A stretch of DNA of 64,000 nt from Myxococcales bacterium (GTDB lineage: Bacteria > Myxococcota_A > Bradymonadia > UBA7976 > UBA1532): the NCBI GenBank assembly GCA_020633465.1, contig JACKDN010000004.1, forward strand, positions 124,001 through 188,000. Direction: 5' to 3'. Made by a program: the position numbers and the translations under genes. Position 1 is the first letter of the stretch; each line of letters opens with the position of its first letter. The notes beneath the pieces are model-generated. The model searched no databases, was not told the origin of the DNA, and was given only the letters and a program-made list of their open reading frames with translations. Below, in pieces: positions 1 through 7,775 of the stretch.

Positions 1-113
1 GCCGCCTCACCGTGATGCAGCGCGGCGAAGGGCCGCACCGACAGCTCGTCCGTGTCCGCCCACGCGGCCGGGGCGAAGAGCACGAGGGGGAGGATCAGAT
101 GTCGAGGCAGCAA
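1..113 (-). CDS. Exported protein, N-terminal fragment (runs off the window)
   Basis: Reading leftward from a TTG at 113, the first residues are Leu-Pro-Arg-His followed by a hydrophobic stretch (LILPLVLFAPAAW) and an Ala-Trp-Ala/Asp cleavage-like site, then a mature start TDELSVRPFAALHHGEA. This is a convincing Sec signal peptide, and no stop occurs before the window edge. The TTG lies inside the last codons of the upstream gene, whose stop is at 95-97, so the two overlap by 19 bases and are probably translationally coupled. A CTG at 98 is an alternative start. The function cannot be told from about 38 residues. Confidence 0.55.
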   Translation of the reverse strand, partial: MLPRHLILPLVLFAPAAWADTDELSVRPFAALHHGEA

Positions 114-904
114 CGGACGCCGGTGTTGTCGCCGCAGTCGTCGAGACGGACGTAGGTGCTTTCGTCCCCATCGTCGTACCGGCGCACGTCGATCGGCGCG
201 ATCCACGGTTGCCGTTCCTCGACCGCAGGAATCGCCCCGCTTCGGTACCCCTGGTGGCCGCTCAGCGCCCATTCGCAGACGACGCTGGCTTGGTTGTCGG
301 CCGGTCCGAAGGCAGGCTCGACCGTCTCGAAGACCGCAACGTTGCTGAACAGCACGAGTTCATCGTTGGTGCAGAGGCGGCGGCCCTTGCGGTGGCAGAC
401 GTTCATCGCGTTGAAGGGACCCAGCGGAACCAGATCGCCGGGCAGCATTCCACTCGAAGGCCCAAACGACCAATCGTCGATGCACAGGCCGGCGGCGAAG
501 CGGGTCATGTCGTCTGGACAGGTGCGCTCGGGCGGCTCCCCGGGTGGGCCGACGGGGCCCACCGCACCGTCCGACGCCAGCAAGCCCCAAGCATCGGAAT
601 CCGGCGGAGGCGTATCGGGCGCGTCGACCTGCGCGACGAACGAGCCGGCTGCAGGATCGTGGCGGACCACGTCACCCAGCAGCGTAGGTCTCGTCGGCCG
701 ACCACGCGCCACGCCAGCGCAGTCCAGGCGCGCCATCCGCGCCAGGTTCGCCCCCGCGGCCCCTTCTGCGCCAGGCGGTCCGGGCTGACCCACTTCGCCC
801 TCTGGTCCCTGGGGGCCAGCCGGCCCCTGTTCACCATCCGCTCCGCTACAGCCAACGTTCAACGCCAGCGTCGCGCTCAGCGCAACCGTTCTCATTCTCA
901 GCAC
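95..904 (-). CDS. Lipoprotein with collagen-like repeat and a FGE/C-type-lectin-like C-terminus
   Basis: This 269-residue protein starts at a GTG preceded by GAGGAGG with a 6-base gap. A short signal ends in a lipobox (ALNVGC), so it is probably a lipid-anchored envelope protein. Residues about 23-55 are a Gly-X-Y collagen-like run (GPAGPQGPEGEVGQPGPPG), and a second short run (GPVGPPGEPPE) occurs near residue 125. The Cys-rich C-terminal half contains CHRKGRRLCTNDEL and ends in GVRCCLDI, features common in formylglycine-generating-enzyme-like and lectin-like surface domains; no catalytic Cys pair could be assigned. It follows the giant lipoprotein gene (938-4996) with a 33-base gap, which suggests one operon. 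The exact role is unknown. Confidence 0.85.
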   Translation of the reverse strand: MLRMRTVALSATLALNVGCSGADGEQGPAGPQGPEGEVGQPGPPGAEGAAGANLARMARLDCAGVARGRPTRPTLLGDVVRHDPAAGSFVAQVDAPDTPPPDSDAWGLLASDGAVGPVGPPGEPPERTCPDDMTRFAAGLCIDDWSFGPSSGMLPGDLVPLGPFNAMNVCHRKGRRLCTNDELVLFSNVAVFETVEPAFGPADNQASVVCEWALSGHQGYRSGAIPAVEERQPWIAPIDVRRYDDGDESTYVRLDDCGDNTGVRCCLDI

Positions 905-937
905 GCGGTGCCTCCTCGTGGTGAACCTCGACCGGGG

Positions 938-3900
938 TCACGGGACGGTGGTGTTGGTGACTTGTAGAGGCGGCAGTTCCACCACGTCCGACCGGCCAGG
1001 AATGCCGTCTTCAACCCGCAGGGTGGTCAAACGGAGCGGAGCAGGTGCCTCGAGGGCGATCGATTTGAGCGCCTCGAGTTGCCGCCCATAGCGCCACCCT
1101 GCGACACATGCTGGTCCACCGAAGCATGCCGCCGCGGGAGTGTGGTACCACACGCCCGTGCTGTCGTGAACGTCGATGGCGTACTTGGCGTTGGGAACAC
1201 CGAGGATTCCACCGTTCGCGGCTGCGCCGAAGGGCTGCAGCGGGTCCGCCCTCGCGACGTCCCACTCCAACTGCAGTGCGCGGGCTTGGCCGGGCAGCAA
1301 CTGAAGGCTGGAACCATCAATGTCCGCGCCGTCCACCGAGAGCGTCGCGTTCGCGTCGATCTCCAACGGTGGCCGAAGTACGGGCCAGTCGCGGCACGGA
1401 TCCGGCAACGTCGCGCACCCCGCAATGCAGACCGCCGCTACGAAGTGGCTCCCGTAGGTCTCGCCCGGTGAAGCCGGGCTACGGCGCCAGCACCCTGGTG
1501 GATCGACCGGGACCGCGCTGGCGATCTCGATGCGCGGTACGGAAAACTGCGCCCGCACCGTCGCGGTTTGTGGGGGCTGAAGGCGGACCCGGATCGGCAC
1601 CGCATGCGGATTGTGCAAGCGTAGGCGGCGTGCCGCGACCCTCTGCGGTCGGCCCAGCCGTAGCGCACGCGCCACCGAGTCGTCCTCGAAGCTCAGGTCG
1701 TCCCAGGTCACCCCCACCGGCGCCACCTCCTCGATCACCACCGGAGGCGGCAGCACGTTCAGCCGCAGCTGGTTGTCGACGACCCCCGTGTTGCCGGCCA
1801 GGTCGGTCACCTCGAAGCGCATCTTCACCGGCGTGCCCACTGGCGGGGGCGCGTCGATCGGATCGAAGTCCAGCCCGCCGCGCCCCGCGAACAGCTCGAC
1901 GCGATCACCTTCGAACGCCCGGGGCGCGCCCAGGCGACAGTCGGCGCCGACGCACGATCGCCACTGGCGCGTCAGCGCGGCGTCCGCGCTGGCGGTGTCG
2001 CTGATCGTCAGCGACACGGGCGGCAGGTTCTCGTCCTCGGGCCCCCAGGTCGTCTGCCACTTGCGCAGCTCGCCGTCGTTCGGATCCAGGTAGGCCCGCA
2101 CCGCGCCCGGCAGGTGGCGGGGGAACCCCAGCGGCAGCTCGTCGATGTAGGACGAGCGCCTAACGACCACCGACGGCGGCGTGCGGTCCACCACGATGGT
2201 CTGCTCGACCACCGCGCGATGTCCCACCGCGTCGACGGCCGAGACGTGCAGGACGATCGGCCCGTCGCGGTTCTGCGCCAGCTGCAGCGACACCTCCCGC
2301 TCGGCCCCGTCGCCGCGCGGCACGAGCAGGTTCGCCCCGACGACGGCCTCGATCGCCACGGCCTCCGGCTCGACGTCGCCGACGACGATCCGGACCGGCA
2401 GCACGAGGCGCGCGGTGTGCCAGCGACCCGTCGCGTCCACCCCCACCCCGTCGGCCGGCCGCTCGACGCGCACCGACGGCGGGTGGTTGTCGACGGCGAT
2501 GTCGAGCCGCCAGGTCATCGCGTGCCCGACCGCGTCCTCCACCCTCAGGCGCAGCGTGTGCTGCCCGTCCGCCACCTGCTCGGTGTGCAGCCGCGCCTCG
2601 ATCACCGCCGCCTCCAGCGCGGGCAGCGTCGGCGCGGTGTCCACCGTCAGCGCGTCCACCGGCGTGCCGGACGGCCGCAGCAGCTCGAGTGCCACCACCC
2701 CCGTCGTGTCCTGCGCGGTCGCGCGGATCACCAGATCACCCCGCACCCGCAGGGGCCCACCGTCGGGCGCAGCGAGCGTCCCGTCCGGCCGCGCCACCAG
2801 CGCCGTCGCGCCCCTACCGGCCGTCTCGATCTCGACACGCACGCTCGGCGGCTCGTCGTCGAACGGCGTCGGCGCCACGCCCGTACCGAACAGCACCGGA
2901 TCGTCGTTGGTCGCCAACGCCTGCAGGTCGTCGACGACCGCGATCGGATCGATGCCCGCGCCGTTGGTCGGCCCGACGAGCCAGGCGTGGCAGGCCCGCG
3001 CCAGGTCGTGGCGGAAGGGGTCCAGCGGCAGCGCCACCGCCCGGCCGGTGCGGTCGACGGCCTCCAGCGGCGCCTGATCCAGCCGCCCGTCCAGCGCGCC
3101 GTCCGCGGCCACGTCGTCGCGGTACAGCGCCACCAGGTCGAGCGCCGTGAAGCGATCCGGATCGTCCGGGTGCAGCGTGAGCGCGATGTCCAGCGCCTGC
3201 TGGCTCAGGCACGCCAGCGCGATCATCGCGCGCTCGGCGTCACCCAGGCCGCCGGGGCCCGGCACGTCGAAGGGGGCCGGCGCCCGGTGCAGCACGCCCT
3301 CGTAGGGCACCACCAGCCCGAAGTGCCCGCCGAGCGCCTCGAGCGCGCCGCGATACTCGACCAGCGCCGCCTGCCCGCCCCGCCGCACCGAGCGCGTCTG
3401 CGCCAGGTGCCAGGCGAGGTCGGTCAGGGGCGACACGATGACGGGCCGTCCCCGCGCCTCGGCCAGCGAAGGCAGCGCGGCGACCAACGTGTCCTGCTCG
3501 CGCCACCGCAGCGCCCGGCCGCGGGCCTCGTCGCGGAAGCTGGACAACGCGCCGGGATCGTCGCCCGCCCGCGCGACCAGCAGCAGGCCCTCGTCCCACT
3601 CCGGCACGTCGAGCGTGAAGCGCCCCTCGGCGTCGGTCAGCCCCCGCGCGAGCAGCCGGGTGTCCGCGTCGTCCAGGCTGCGCGCCTCCACCGCGACATG
3701 GGCCGCCGGCCCTTTCACCACCCAGCCGGTGAGCTGATCGGTCCCGCGGTTGGAGACGGCGTAGTCGAGCGCCACCTCGGACACCAGCCCGGCGTGGTTC
3801 AGGGCGCGGACCACCAGCTCCAACCGCGCCTCGCCCTGAACCTGTCGCGTGTCGAGCCGGAAGACGAAGCGGCCGTCGAGCGGCACCTCGTCCGGCGCGG

Positions 3901-4996
3901 GCGGGCTGTCCACGCCTGCGGTGAGGGCCTCGAGCGCGACGGCGCTCACCCCCGACTCGGGATCCCGCACCGTCACCTCGATCTCGGCCACCCCCGACAG
4001 CGCGCTGTCGGTGGGCGGCGCCACGTCCTCGATGATCGGCGGCGTCTCGTCGACGCCCTCGAAGGGCGCGCAGTCGGCGAACAGATCCGAGGTGGAGCAG
4101 GTCAGCGTCGCGGCCAGCGGGCTCAGCGCGCGCGGCTCGAGGAAGCCCCAGCGGGTCGGCGCCAGGCGCGGCAGCGCGAACAGCGCCTGCACCAGCGCGC
4201 CGCGCAGGGTCGAGTCGTCCAGCGGCGTGGCGGTGGGCCCCCGCACCTCGACCACGCCGGCGGGTCCCGAGCCATCGAAGCGGCCCGGCGGCGCGGCGCC
4301 GGCGGCGTCCTCCAGCAGCAGGTTCAGCAGGTGGGGCGCGGTGAAGGCGGCGCCGCCGGCGCCGCTGGCCTCACCGAGCTGGGCGGCGAGCACGACGAAG
4401 CCGTCGAGCAGCGCGGCGTGAAGCCCCGCGGCGCCGAGCGCCTCGCCGGTCGCGTCGATCGGGGTCTCGTTGGGCGACAGCGTCAGGTGCTGGGCCATGG
4501 CCTCGACGGTCGGCGCGAGCGGTCGCGGCCGCCCGGCCACCCGTCGCGCGTCGACCGCGGCCATCACGAGCGTCGTGTAGGGCGTCACCGTGACCTGGCG
4601 GCGCGCCGTCGAGGCCACCGCCAGCACCGGCGCCCGCAGGGTGGCGCCCATGTCGTAGACGCCGGAGCCGCCGAAAGGCCCGGCCCAGGGCACGCCGCCG
4701 AGGTCGACCACCACCAGCAGGTCGGCCTCGCCCTCGATGCCCGCGATGCTCGCGAACCGAAAGCGCCCGTCCGCGTCCGTCGTGGTCGTCGCGACCTGCT
4801 CGCCGGTCACGCCGCTGGCGTCCGTCCGGTGCAGCCGCACGGTCGCGCCGGCGCCCACCGGCCCCACGAACCACGCCTGCCCTTCGATCGCCGCCGCCAC
4901 CGTGCCGGTGTCCAGCGCCTCGCAGCCGGCGCTCGCCGCGACCAGCGCCGCGAACGCCACGCAGCACCGAAGCCCGCCCCCGTATCGACTCTTCAT
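938..4996 (-). CDS. Giant surface lipoprotein with carboxypeptidase-regulatory and Ig-like domains
   Basis: This protein of about 1352 residues starts at the ATG beginning MKSRYGGG; an upstream in-frame ATG at about 5008 is an alternative. A signal peptide ends at a lipobox (AASAGC). Residues about 30-110 look like a carboxypeptidase-regulatory/SdrD-type beta sandwich (TDADGRFRFASI). A second such unit lies mid-protein (TDAEGRFTLDVPEWDEG). Both are followed by Ig-like blocks opening with D-E-T/P-P (DETPPIIEDVAPP, DEPPSVRVEIE, DNHPPSVRVERP, DRTPPSVVVRRS). No enzyme motif was seen, so an adhesive or structural surface role is inferred. A much longer open frame extends upstream to 5329 only because GC-rich DNA lacks stops. 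Confidence 0.85.
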   Translation of the reverse strand: MKSRYGGGLRCCVAFAALVAASAGCEALDTGTVAAAIEGQAWFVGPVGAGATVRLHRTDASGVTGEQVATTTTDADGRFRFASIAGIEGEADLLVVVDLGGVPWAGPFGGSGVYDMGATLRAPVLAVASTARRQVTVTPYTTLVMAAVDARRVAGRPRPLAPTVEAMAQHLTLSPNETPIDATGEALGAAGLHAALLDGFVVLAAQLGEASGAGGAAFTAPHLLNLLLEDAAGAAPPGRFDGSGPAGVVEVRGPTATPLDDSTLRGALVQALFALPRLAPTRWGFLEPRALSPLAATLTCSTSDLFADCAPFEGVDETPPIIEDVAPPTDSALSGVAEIEVTVRDPESGVSAVALEALTAGVDSPPAPDEVPLDGRFVFRLDTRQVQGEARLELVVRALNHAGLVSEVALDYAVSNRGTDQLTGWVVKGPAAHVAVEARSLDDADTRLLARGLTDAEGRFTLDVPEWDEGLLLVARAGDDPGALSSFRDEARGRALRWREQDTLVAALPSLAEARGRPVIVSPLTDLAWHLAQTRSVRRGGQAALVEYRGALEALGGHFGLVVPYEGVLHRAPAPFDVPGPGGLGDAERAMIALACLSQQALDIALTLHPDDPDRFTALDLVALYRDDVAADGALDGRLDQAPLEAVDRTGRAVALPLDPFRHDLARACHAWLVGPTNGAGIDPIAVVDDLQALATNDDPVLFGTGVAPTPFDDEPPSVRVEIETAGRGATALVARPDGTLAAPDGGPLRVRGDLVIRATAQDTTGVVALELLRPSGTPVDALTVDTAPTLPALEAAVIEARLHTEQVADGQHTLRLRVEDAVGHAMTWRLDIAVDNHPPSVRVERPADGVGVDATGRWHTARLVLPVRIVVGDVEPEAVAIEAVVGANLLVPRGDGAEREVSLQLAQNRDGPIVLHVSAVDAVGHRAVVEQTIVVDRTPPSVVVRRSSYIDELPLGFPRHLPGAVRAYLDPNDGELRKWQTTWGPEDENLPPVSLTISDTASADAALTRQWRSCVGADCRLGAPRAFEGDRVELFAGRGGLDFDPIDAPPPVGTPVKMRFEVTDLAGNTGVVDNQLRLNVLPPPVVIEEVAPVGVTWDDLSFEDDSVARALRLGRPQRVAARRLRLHNPHAVPIRVRLQPPQTATVRAQFSVPRIEIASAVPVDPPGCWRRSPASPGETYGSHFVAAVCIAGCATLPDPCRDWPVLRPPLEIDANATLSVDGADIDGSSLQLLPGQARALQLEWDVARADPLQPFGAAANGGILGVPNAKYAIDVHDSTGVWYHTPAAACFGGPACVAGWRYGRQLEALKSIALEAPAPLRLTTLRVEDGIPGRSDVVELPPLQVTNTTVP

Positions 4997-5115
4997 CGGT
5001 TCGCCCATCCCGCCGCGCGGCCCCGACTGCCTTCGGGCACCCGCGCGTCGCCGCACACTATGCGAGCCCGCGTCGAGGGGCAACCCACCCATCACGGTGG
5101 CTCGCGTCGCCCCCT

Positions 5116-5694
5116 CTATCGGACAGGCGCGGCCGGTGTTGCAGGAAAGGGGGTGTTCGCTCCGATTTTCTGCGCGTCGCCCACGGGGCCCGCGCTGGCG
5201 CGCACGATGGCCTCGGCGGCCGCGTCCAGCACGTCCAGCAGCGCGGCGGGCGGCCCCTCGGCGCGCTCGGCCGCGCGGCCCAGCAGCTGACCGTCGCTCG
5301 ATCGCGTCGCCCGCAGCTCGAGCGTCCACACCGGCTCGAGGTGCCGCACCGAGCCCGACACGATGCGCTCCGCGCCCACCGCGACGCCCACCTCGGGCAG
5401 GCAGTCGCCCGCGGTGCAGCCGACCAGCCGGTCCAGCGCGCGGGCCTTCAGCAGCGCCTGCACCTCACCCGGGCACAAGAGCGTCTCGACGCGCCTCGCC
5501 AGCGCCGTGCAGAAGCTGTCGGTCACGGCCGCCGCCTCGGGCGCGCCCTCGAGCGGCAGCAGCATCCAGCGGCCGGACGCCTTCGCGTCGCCCGCGGTCG
5601 GCGCCCCGCCGCAGCCCACGAAGAGGATCAGGATCAGCAGCCAGCCGACCGTCCCCCGGCGACCCACACCCGCCAACGCAACTTTTTTGCTCAA
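5116..5694 (-). CDS. Small lipoprotein of unknown function
   Basis: About 192 residues. I placed the start at the TTG at 5694, which has AAGGGG nine bases upstream; the GTG at 5667 is an equally plausible start giving a shorter signal. The signal (WLLILILFVGCGG) carries a clear lipobox. The mature part has two Cys in CTAGDCLPEVGVAVGAERIV followed by SGSVRHLEPVWTLELRATRSSDGQLLG. This layout (CxxxxCL, a Gly-Ala-rich helix, then a GSV strand) is seen in lipoproteins common in myxobacteria that resemble TolB/CsgG-type assembly proteins. That relation is an inference. The upstream intergenic region holds an AT-rich inverted repeat. Confidence 0.75.
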   Translation of the reverse strand: MSKKVALAGVGRRGTVGWLLILILFVGCGGAPTAGDAKASGRWMLLPLEGAPEAAAVTDSFCTALARRVETLLCPGEVQALLKARALDRLVGCTAGDCLPEVGVAVGAERIVSGSVRHLEPVWTLELRATRSSDGQLLGRAAERAEGPPAALLDVLDAAAEAIVRASAGPVGDAQKIGANTPFPATPAAPVR

Positions 5695-5720
5695 TGGTTT
5701 CGACCCCTTATCAAAAAAGT
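5681..5720. repeat. AT-rich inverted repeat in a divergent promoter region
   Basis: ACTTTTTTG at 5681-5689 is repeated as its exact complement CAAAAAAGT at 5712-5720, with 22 bases between. A/T runs of six are rare in this DNA. The repeat lies at the start of the minus-strand lipoprotein gene and about 100 bases before the plus-strand gene at 5823, so it may be an operator or a promoter element. It could also form an RNA hairpin over the TTG start. Confidence 0.4.
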
Positions 5721-5822
5721 GCGCCGCCGCGCGCAACACGCGTCGCCGCTGTCCGATGACGTCCCCCGTTCGAGCGCCGACCGGCGGCGCTCGGGCGCAC
5801 GTCCTCACCCAAGGAGACTTCG

Positions 5823-6254
5823 ATGCGCGACGACGCCCGTTTCGATCCCTGCGCCGGCTGGCTCGAGGCCGGCCTCGGCCGCCTGCTGCACCTCGACGAC
5901 GTCGCGGCGCGTCTGCTGGCCGGCTGGCTCGCCCGACAGCGCGCCCGCCTGCCCGCCGAGCCCCGCCTGACCGCCGCCCACCCCGCGTGGCCTTGGTGGC
6001 GCCGGCTCGGGCTCGCCGAGGCGGCGCTGGCGGCGCGGGCCGGCGACGACGACGCGCTGGTCACCTGGCTGGTCGACGCCTGGCGCCCCGGCGAGCCGGT
6101 CGGCGCCGTGCTGGCCGCGCTGACCGCCGAGGGCTTCACCACGGTCGCGGCGGGCATCGCCCGGGCGGCGGCCAGCGATCTGCGCTGCCCCGACCGAGCC
6201 GCGGCGGCCGCCTGGCTCAATCGAGGACGTGCCGGTCGAGCACGAACGTGGTGA
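5823..6254 (+). CDS. Small protein of an unnamed paralogous family, copy 1
   Basis: A 143-residue protein with a strong AAGGAGA site five bases before ATG. It is helical, soluble-looking and rich in Ala, Arg and Leu, with no signal peptide. Its C-terminal half (WRPGEPVGAVLAAL, then a Gly-Phe-Thr-Thr-Val-Ala block and CPDRAAAA) closely matches the product of 6786-7190 (WRPGRPVGPALSML, Gly-Leu-Glu-Thr-Val-Ala, CPDRHAAAA), so the two genes are paralogues about 0.5 kb apart. The last 38 bases overlap the 3' end of the convergent thioesterase gene. I do not recognise the family and no catalytic motif is visible. Confidence 0.75.
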   Translation: MRDDARFDPCAGWLEAGLGRLLHLDDVAARLLAGWLARQRARLPAEPRLTAAHPAWPWWRRLGLAEAALAARAGDDDALVTWLVDAWRPGEPVGAVLAALTAEGFTTVAAGIARAAASDLRCPDRAAAAAWLNRGRAGRARTW

Positions 6255-6600
6255 GCGTGCCCTCGAGCACCACCCGGTCGCCGACGCGCGCCTCGACGGC
6301 GACCGTCGCCCGGCGGCCCTTCGTCCCGGTCACCCGCGCGGTCGCGTCGACGGTCTGCCCGACGGCCACCGGCGCCGTGAAACGCACCTCAGCGCCGCCG
6401 AGCACGACGAGGGGATCGTTCACCGCCAGCATCGCCGCGTGGTCGGCCAGCCCGAAGACGAAGCCGCCGTGCACCAGGCCGCGATCGTCGACGGCCATGT
6501 CGGGCGTGGCCTCGAAGCGTACCGTCGCCGTGCCTTCGGCGACGCTGACCGGCGCGCCGCAGAGGCGCGGATCGATCCCGAGGTGGGTGTTGGGCTTCAT
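6217..6600 (-). CDS. PaaI-type hotdog-fold thioesterase
   Basis: A 127-residue protein of the usual length for single hotdog domains. The motif GLVHGGFVFGLADHAAMLA matches the HGG-containing helix of PaaI/YbgC-type acyl-CoA thioesterases, in which the backbone after His-Gly-Gly and a later acidic residue activate the hydrolysing water. It is followed by a strand-rich part (VRFTAPVAVGQTVDATARV) typical of the fold. The substrate cannot be told. The enzyme is probably cytoplasmic and acts on a small-molecule CoA thioester. It lies on the opposite strand between two paralogous genes and converges on the first of them with a 38-base overlap. Confidence 0.85.
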   Translation of the reverse strand: MKPNTHLGIDPRLCGAPVSVAEGTATVRFEATPDMAVDDRGLVHGGFVFGLADHAAMLAVNDPLVVLGGAEVRFTAPVAVGQTVDATARVTGTKGRRATVAVEARVGDRVVLEGTLTTFVLDRHVLD

Positions 6601-6785
6601 GGGTCTGGCCTCCGTCGTGCTGGCGACGGCCCCAGGGTCGGCCCCCGCGTGGCCCGACGCAAGGCTCGCGCACACCCGGGAAGGGTTTGTCCGTACCCCT
6701 CGGTTGGATCGTGCAGCGTCACCGGCCGTTGACAGCCGTGACGGACGCGGAGCCGGTGGTTCCGCCCGAACCTCGGAGGCCCCTC

Positions 6786-7190
6786 GTGCCACACCCTGCC
6801 GCGCACCTGCTCGACGCCCCCCTCGACCACCTCGCGCGGTTGTCGGACGACGAAGCGAACGATCTGACCCGGCTGCTCGACAGCGCCGCGACCACACAGG
6901 ACGTCCCGCCCCATCGCGTGGCGCGCGCCCGCGCCGGCCTGGCCCTGCGCGTCGGCGATCCGGGGGCCACGGCGCGCTGGTTGATGGACGTCTGGCGACC
7001 TGGGCGCCCGGTGGGCCCCGCCCTGTCCATGCTGCTCGAAGACGGGCTCGAGACGGTGGCCCACGCCATCGCCCGCGACGCCTGGTCCGACCCCACCTGC
7101 CCGGATCGCCACGCGGCGGCGGCCGTGATGCGCCAGGTCACCGACCAGCGCCGCCGCACCCTCGGGCTGCCCTCGACCCTGACCGCCTGA
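6786..7190 (+). CDS. Small protein of an unnamed paralogous family, copy 2
   Basis: I chose the GTG at 6786 because GGAGG lies six bases upstream; the open frame continues further upstream without support. The product has about 134 residues. The segment WLMDVWRPGRPVGPALSML...ETVAHAIARDAWSDPTCPDRHAAAAVM aligns with the neighbouring 5823-6254 product over some 55 residues. Conserved points are Trp-Arg-Pro-Gly, Pro-Val-Gly, Ala-Ile/Gly-Ile-Ala-Arg and Cys-Pro-Asp-Arg. No known domain was recognised. The invariant Cys and His make metal or thiol chemistry possible, but that is speculative. Confidence 0.75.
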   Translation: MPHPAAHLLDAPLDHLARLSDDEANDLTRLLDSAATTQDVPPHRVARARAGLALRVGDPGATARWLMDVWRPGRPVGPALSMLLEDGLETVAHAIARDAWSDPTCPDRHAAAAVMRQVTDQRRRTLGLPSTLTA

Positions 7191-7216
7191 TCCCCGGCCG
7201 GGAGGGCGCGCGCGCT

Positions 7217-7684
7217 TCAGTACAGGTTGCACCACAGCGCGCGGGCTTCGACCGCGTCGTTCAGGCGCCGCAGCCGATCGGCGATGGCGCGGGCGATGTT
7301 CGTGACGACGCGCAGGTGGGCGTCGGGCTCGACGCGGCCCAGCGTGGCGAAGGACTCGGCCGACAACACCATCAGCTCGGCCATCTCGCAGGCGGCCACC
7401 GTCGCGGATCGCGGTCGCGCGTCGATCAACGCGACCTCGCCGAACACCTCACCCGCCGGCAGGTGGCCCAGCTCGACGCCGGCCTTCCCCTTGCGCACCA
7501 CGACGCGGCCCGACGCGACCACGAACATGTCGCGCGCCCGGTCGCCCTCGCGCACGACGACGTCGCCCGGCGCGTACCGGACCCAGCGCGCCTGCTCGAC
7601 CAGGCGCCGCAGGGCACCCTCGCCCACGCCCTCGAAGAGGGGGACGCCGCGCGCCACCGCCATCCGCTCGTCGACCTCGCTCAC
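7217..7684 (-). CDS. Stand-alone cyclic-nucleotide-binding domain protein
   Basis: 155 residues from a GTG with GGAGGG seven bases upstream. Almost the whole protein is one cNMP-binding/CAP_ED beta-roll: FEGVGEGALRRLVEQ helix, then VVREGDRARDMFVVASGRVVV, the phosphate-binding cassette FGEVALIDARPRSATV, and a C-terminal helix. The cassette keeps Gly-Glu and Arg-Ser-Ala-Thr, as in ligand-binding members. There is no DNA-binding helix-turn-helix, so it is not a CRP-type regulator. It is divergent, 91 bases apart, from a kinase gene whose C-terminus carries a similar cNMP domain. The two may sense the same ligand or interact. Confidence 0.88.
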   Translation of the reverse strand: MSEVDERMAVARGVPLFEGVGEGALRRLVEQARWVRYAPGDVVVREGDRARDMFVVASGRVVVRKGKAGVELGHLPAGEVFGEVALIDARPRSATVAACEMAELMVLSAESFATLGRVEPDAHLRVVTNIARAIADRLRRLNDAVEARALWCNLY

Positions 7685-7761
7685 CGCGTCTCCCTCCCCG
7701 CGGGTGCCCTTCGGCCCCCCGAGACACCGCCGCGCGACACCCGACGCCGCGCGCTTCGTGC

Positions 7762-7767
7762 TATCGT
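7762..7767 (+). promoter_or_regulatory. Extended -10-like element before the kinase gene
   Basis: TGC-TATCGT (TG at 7759-7760, hexamer 7762-7767) ends eight bases before the GTG start of the kinase gene, which has no Shine-Dalgarno sequence. If used, the transcript would begin at or next to the start codon. No convincing -35 hexamer is visible. Confidence 0.35.
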
Positions 7768-7775
7768 CGCAGGCC

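Noticed and set aside
2114..5290. Long open frame on the plus strand opposite the giant lipoprotein gene
   Set aside because: Its product is Arg/His/Pro-rich without any motif. The opposite strand has a signal peptide, lipobox and clear domains. Long antisense open frames are expected in GC-rich DNA.
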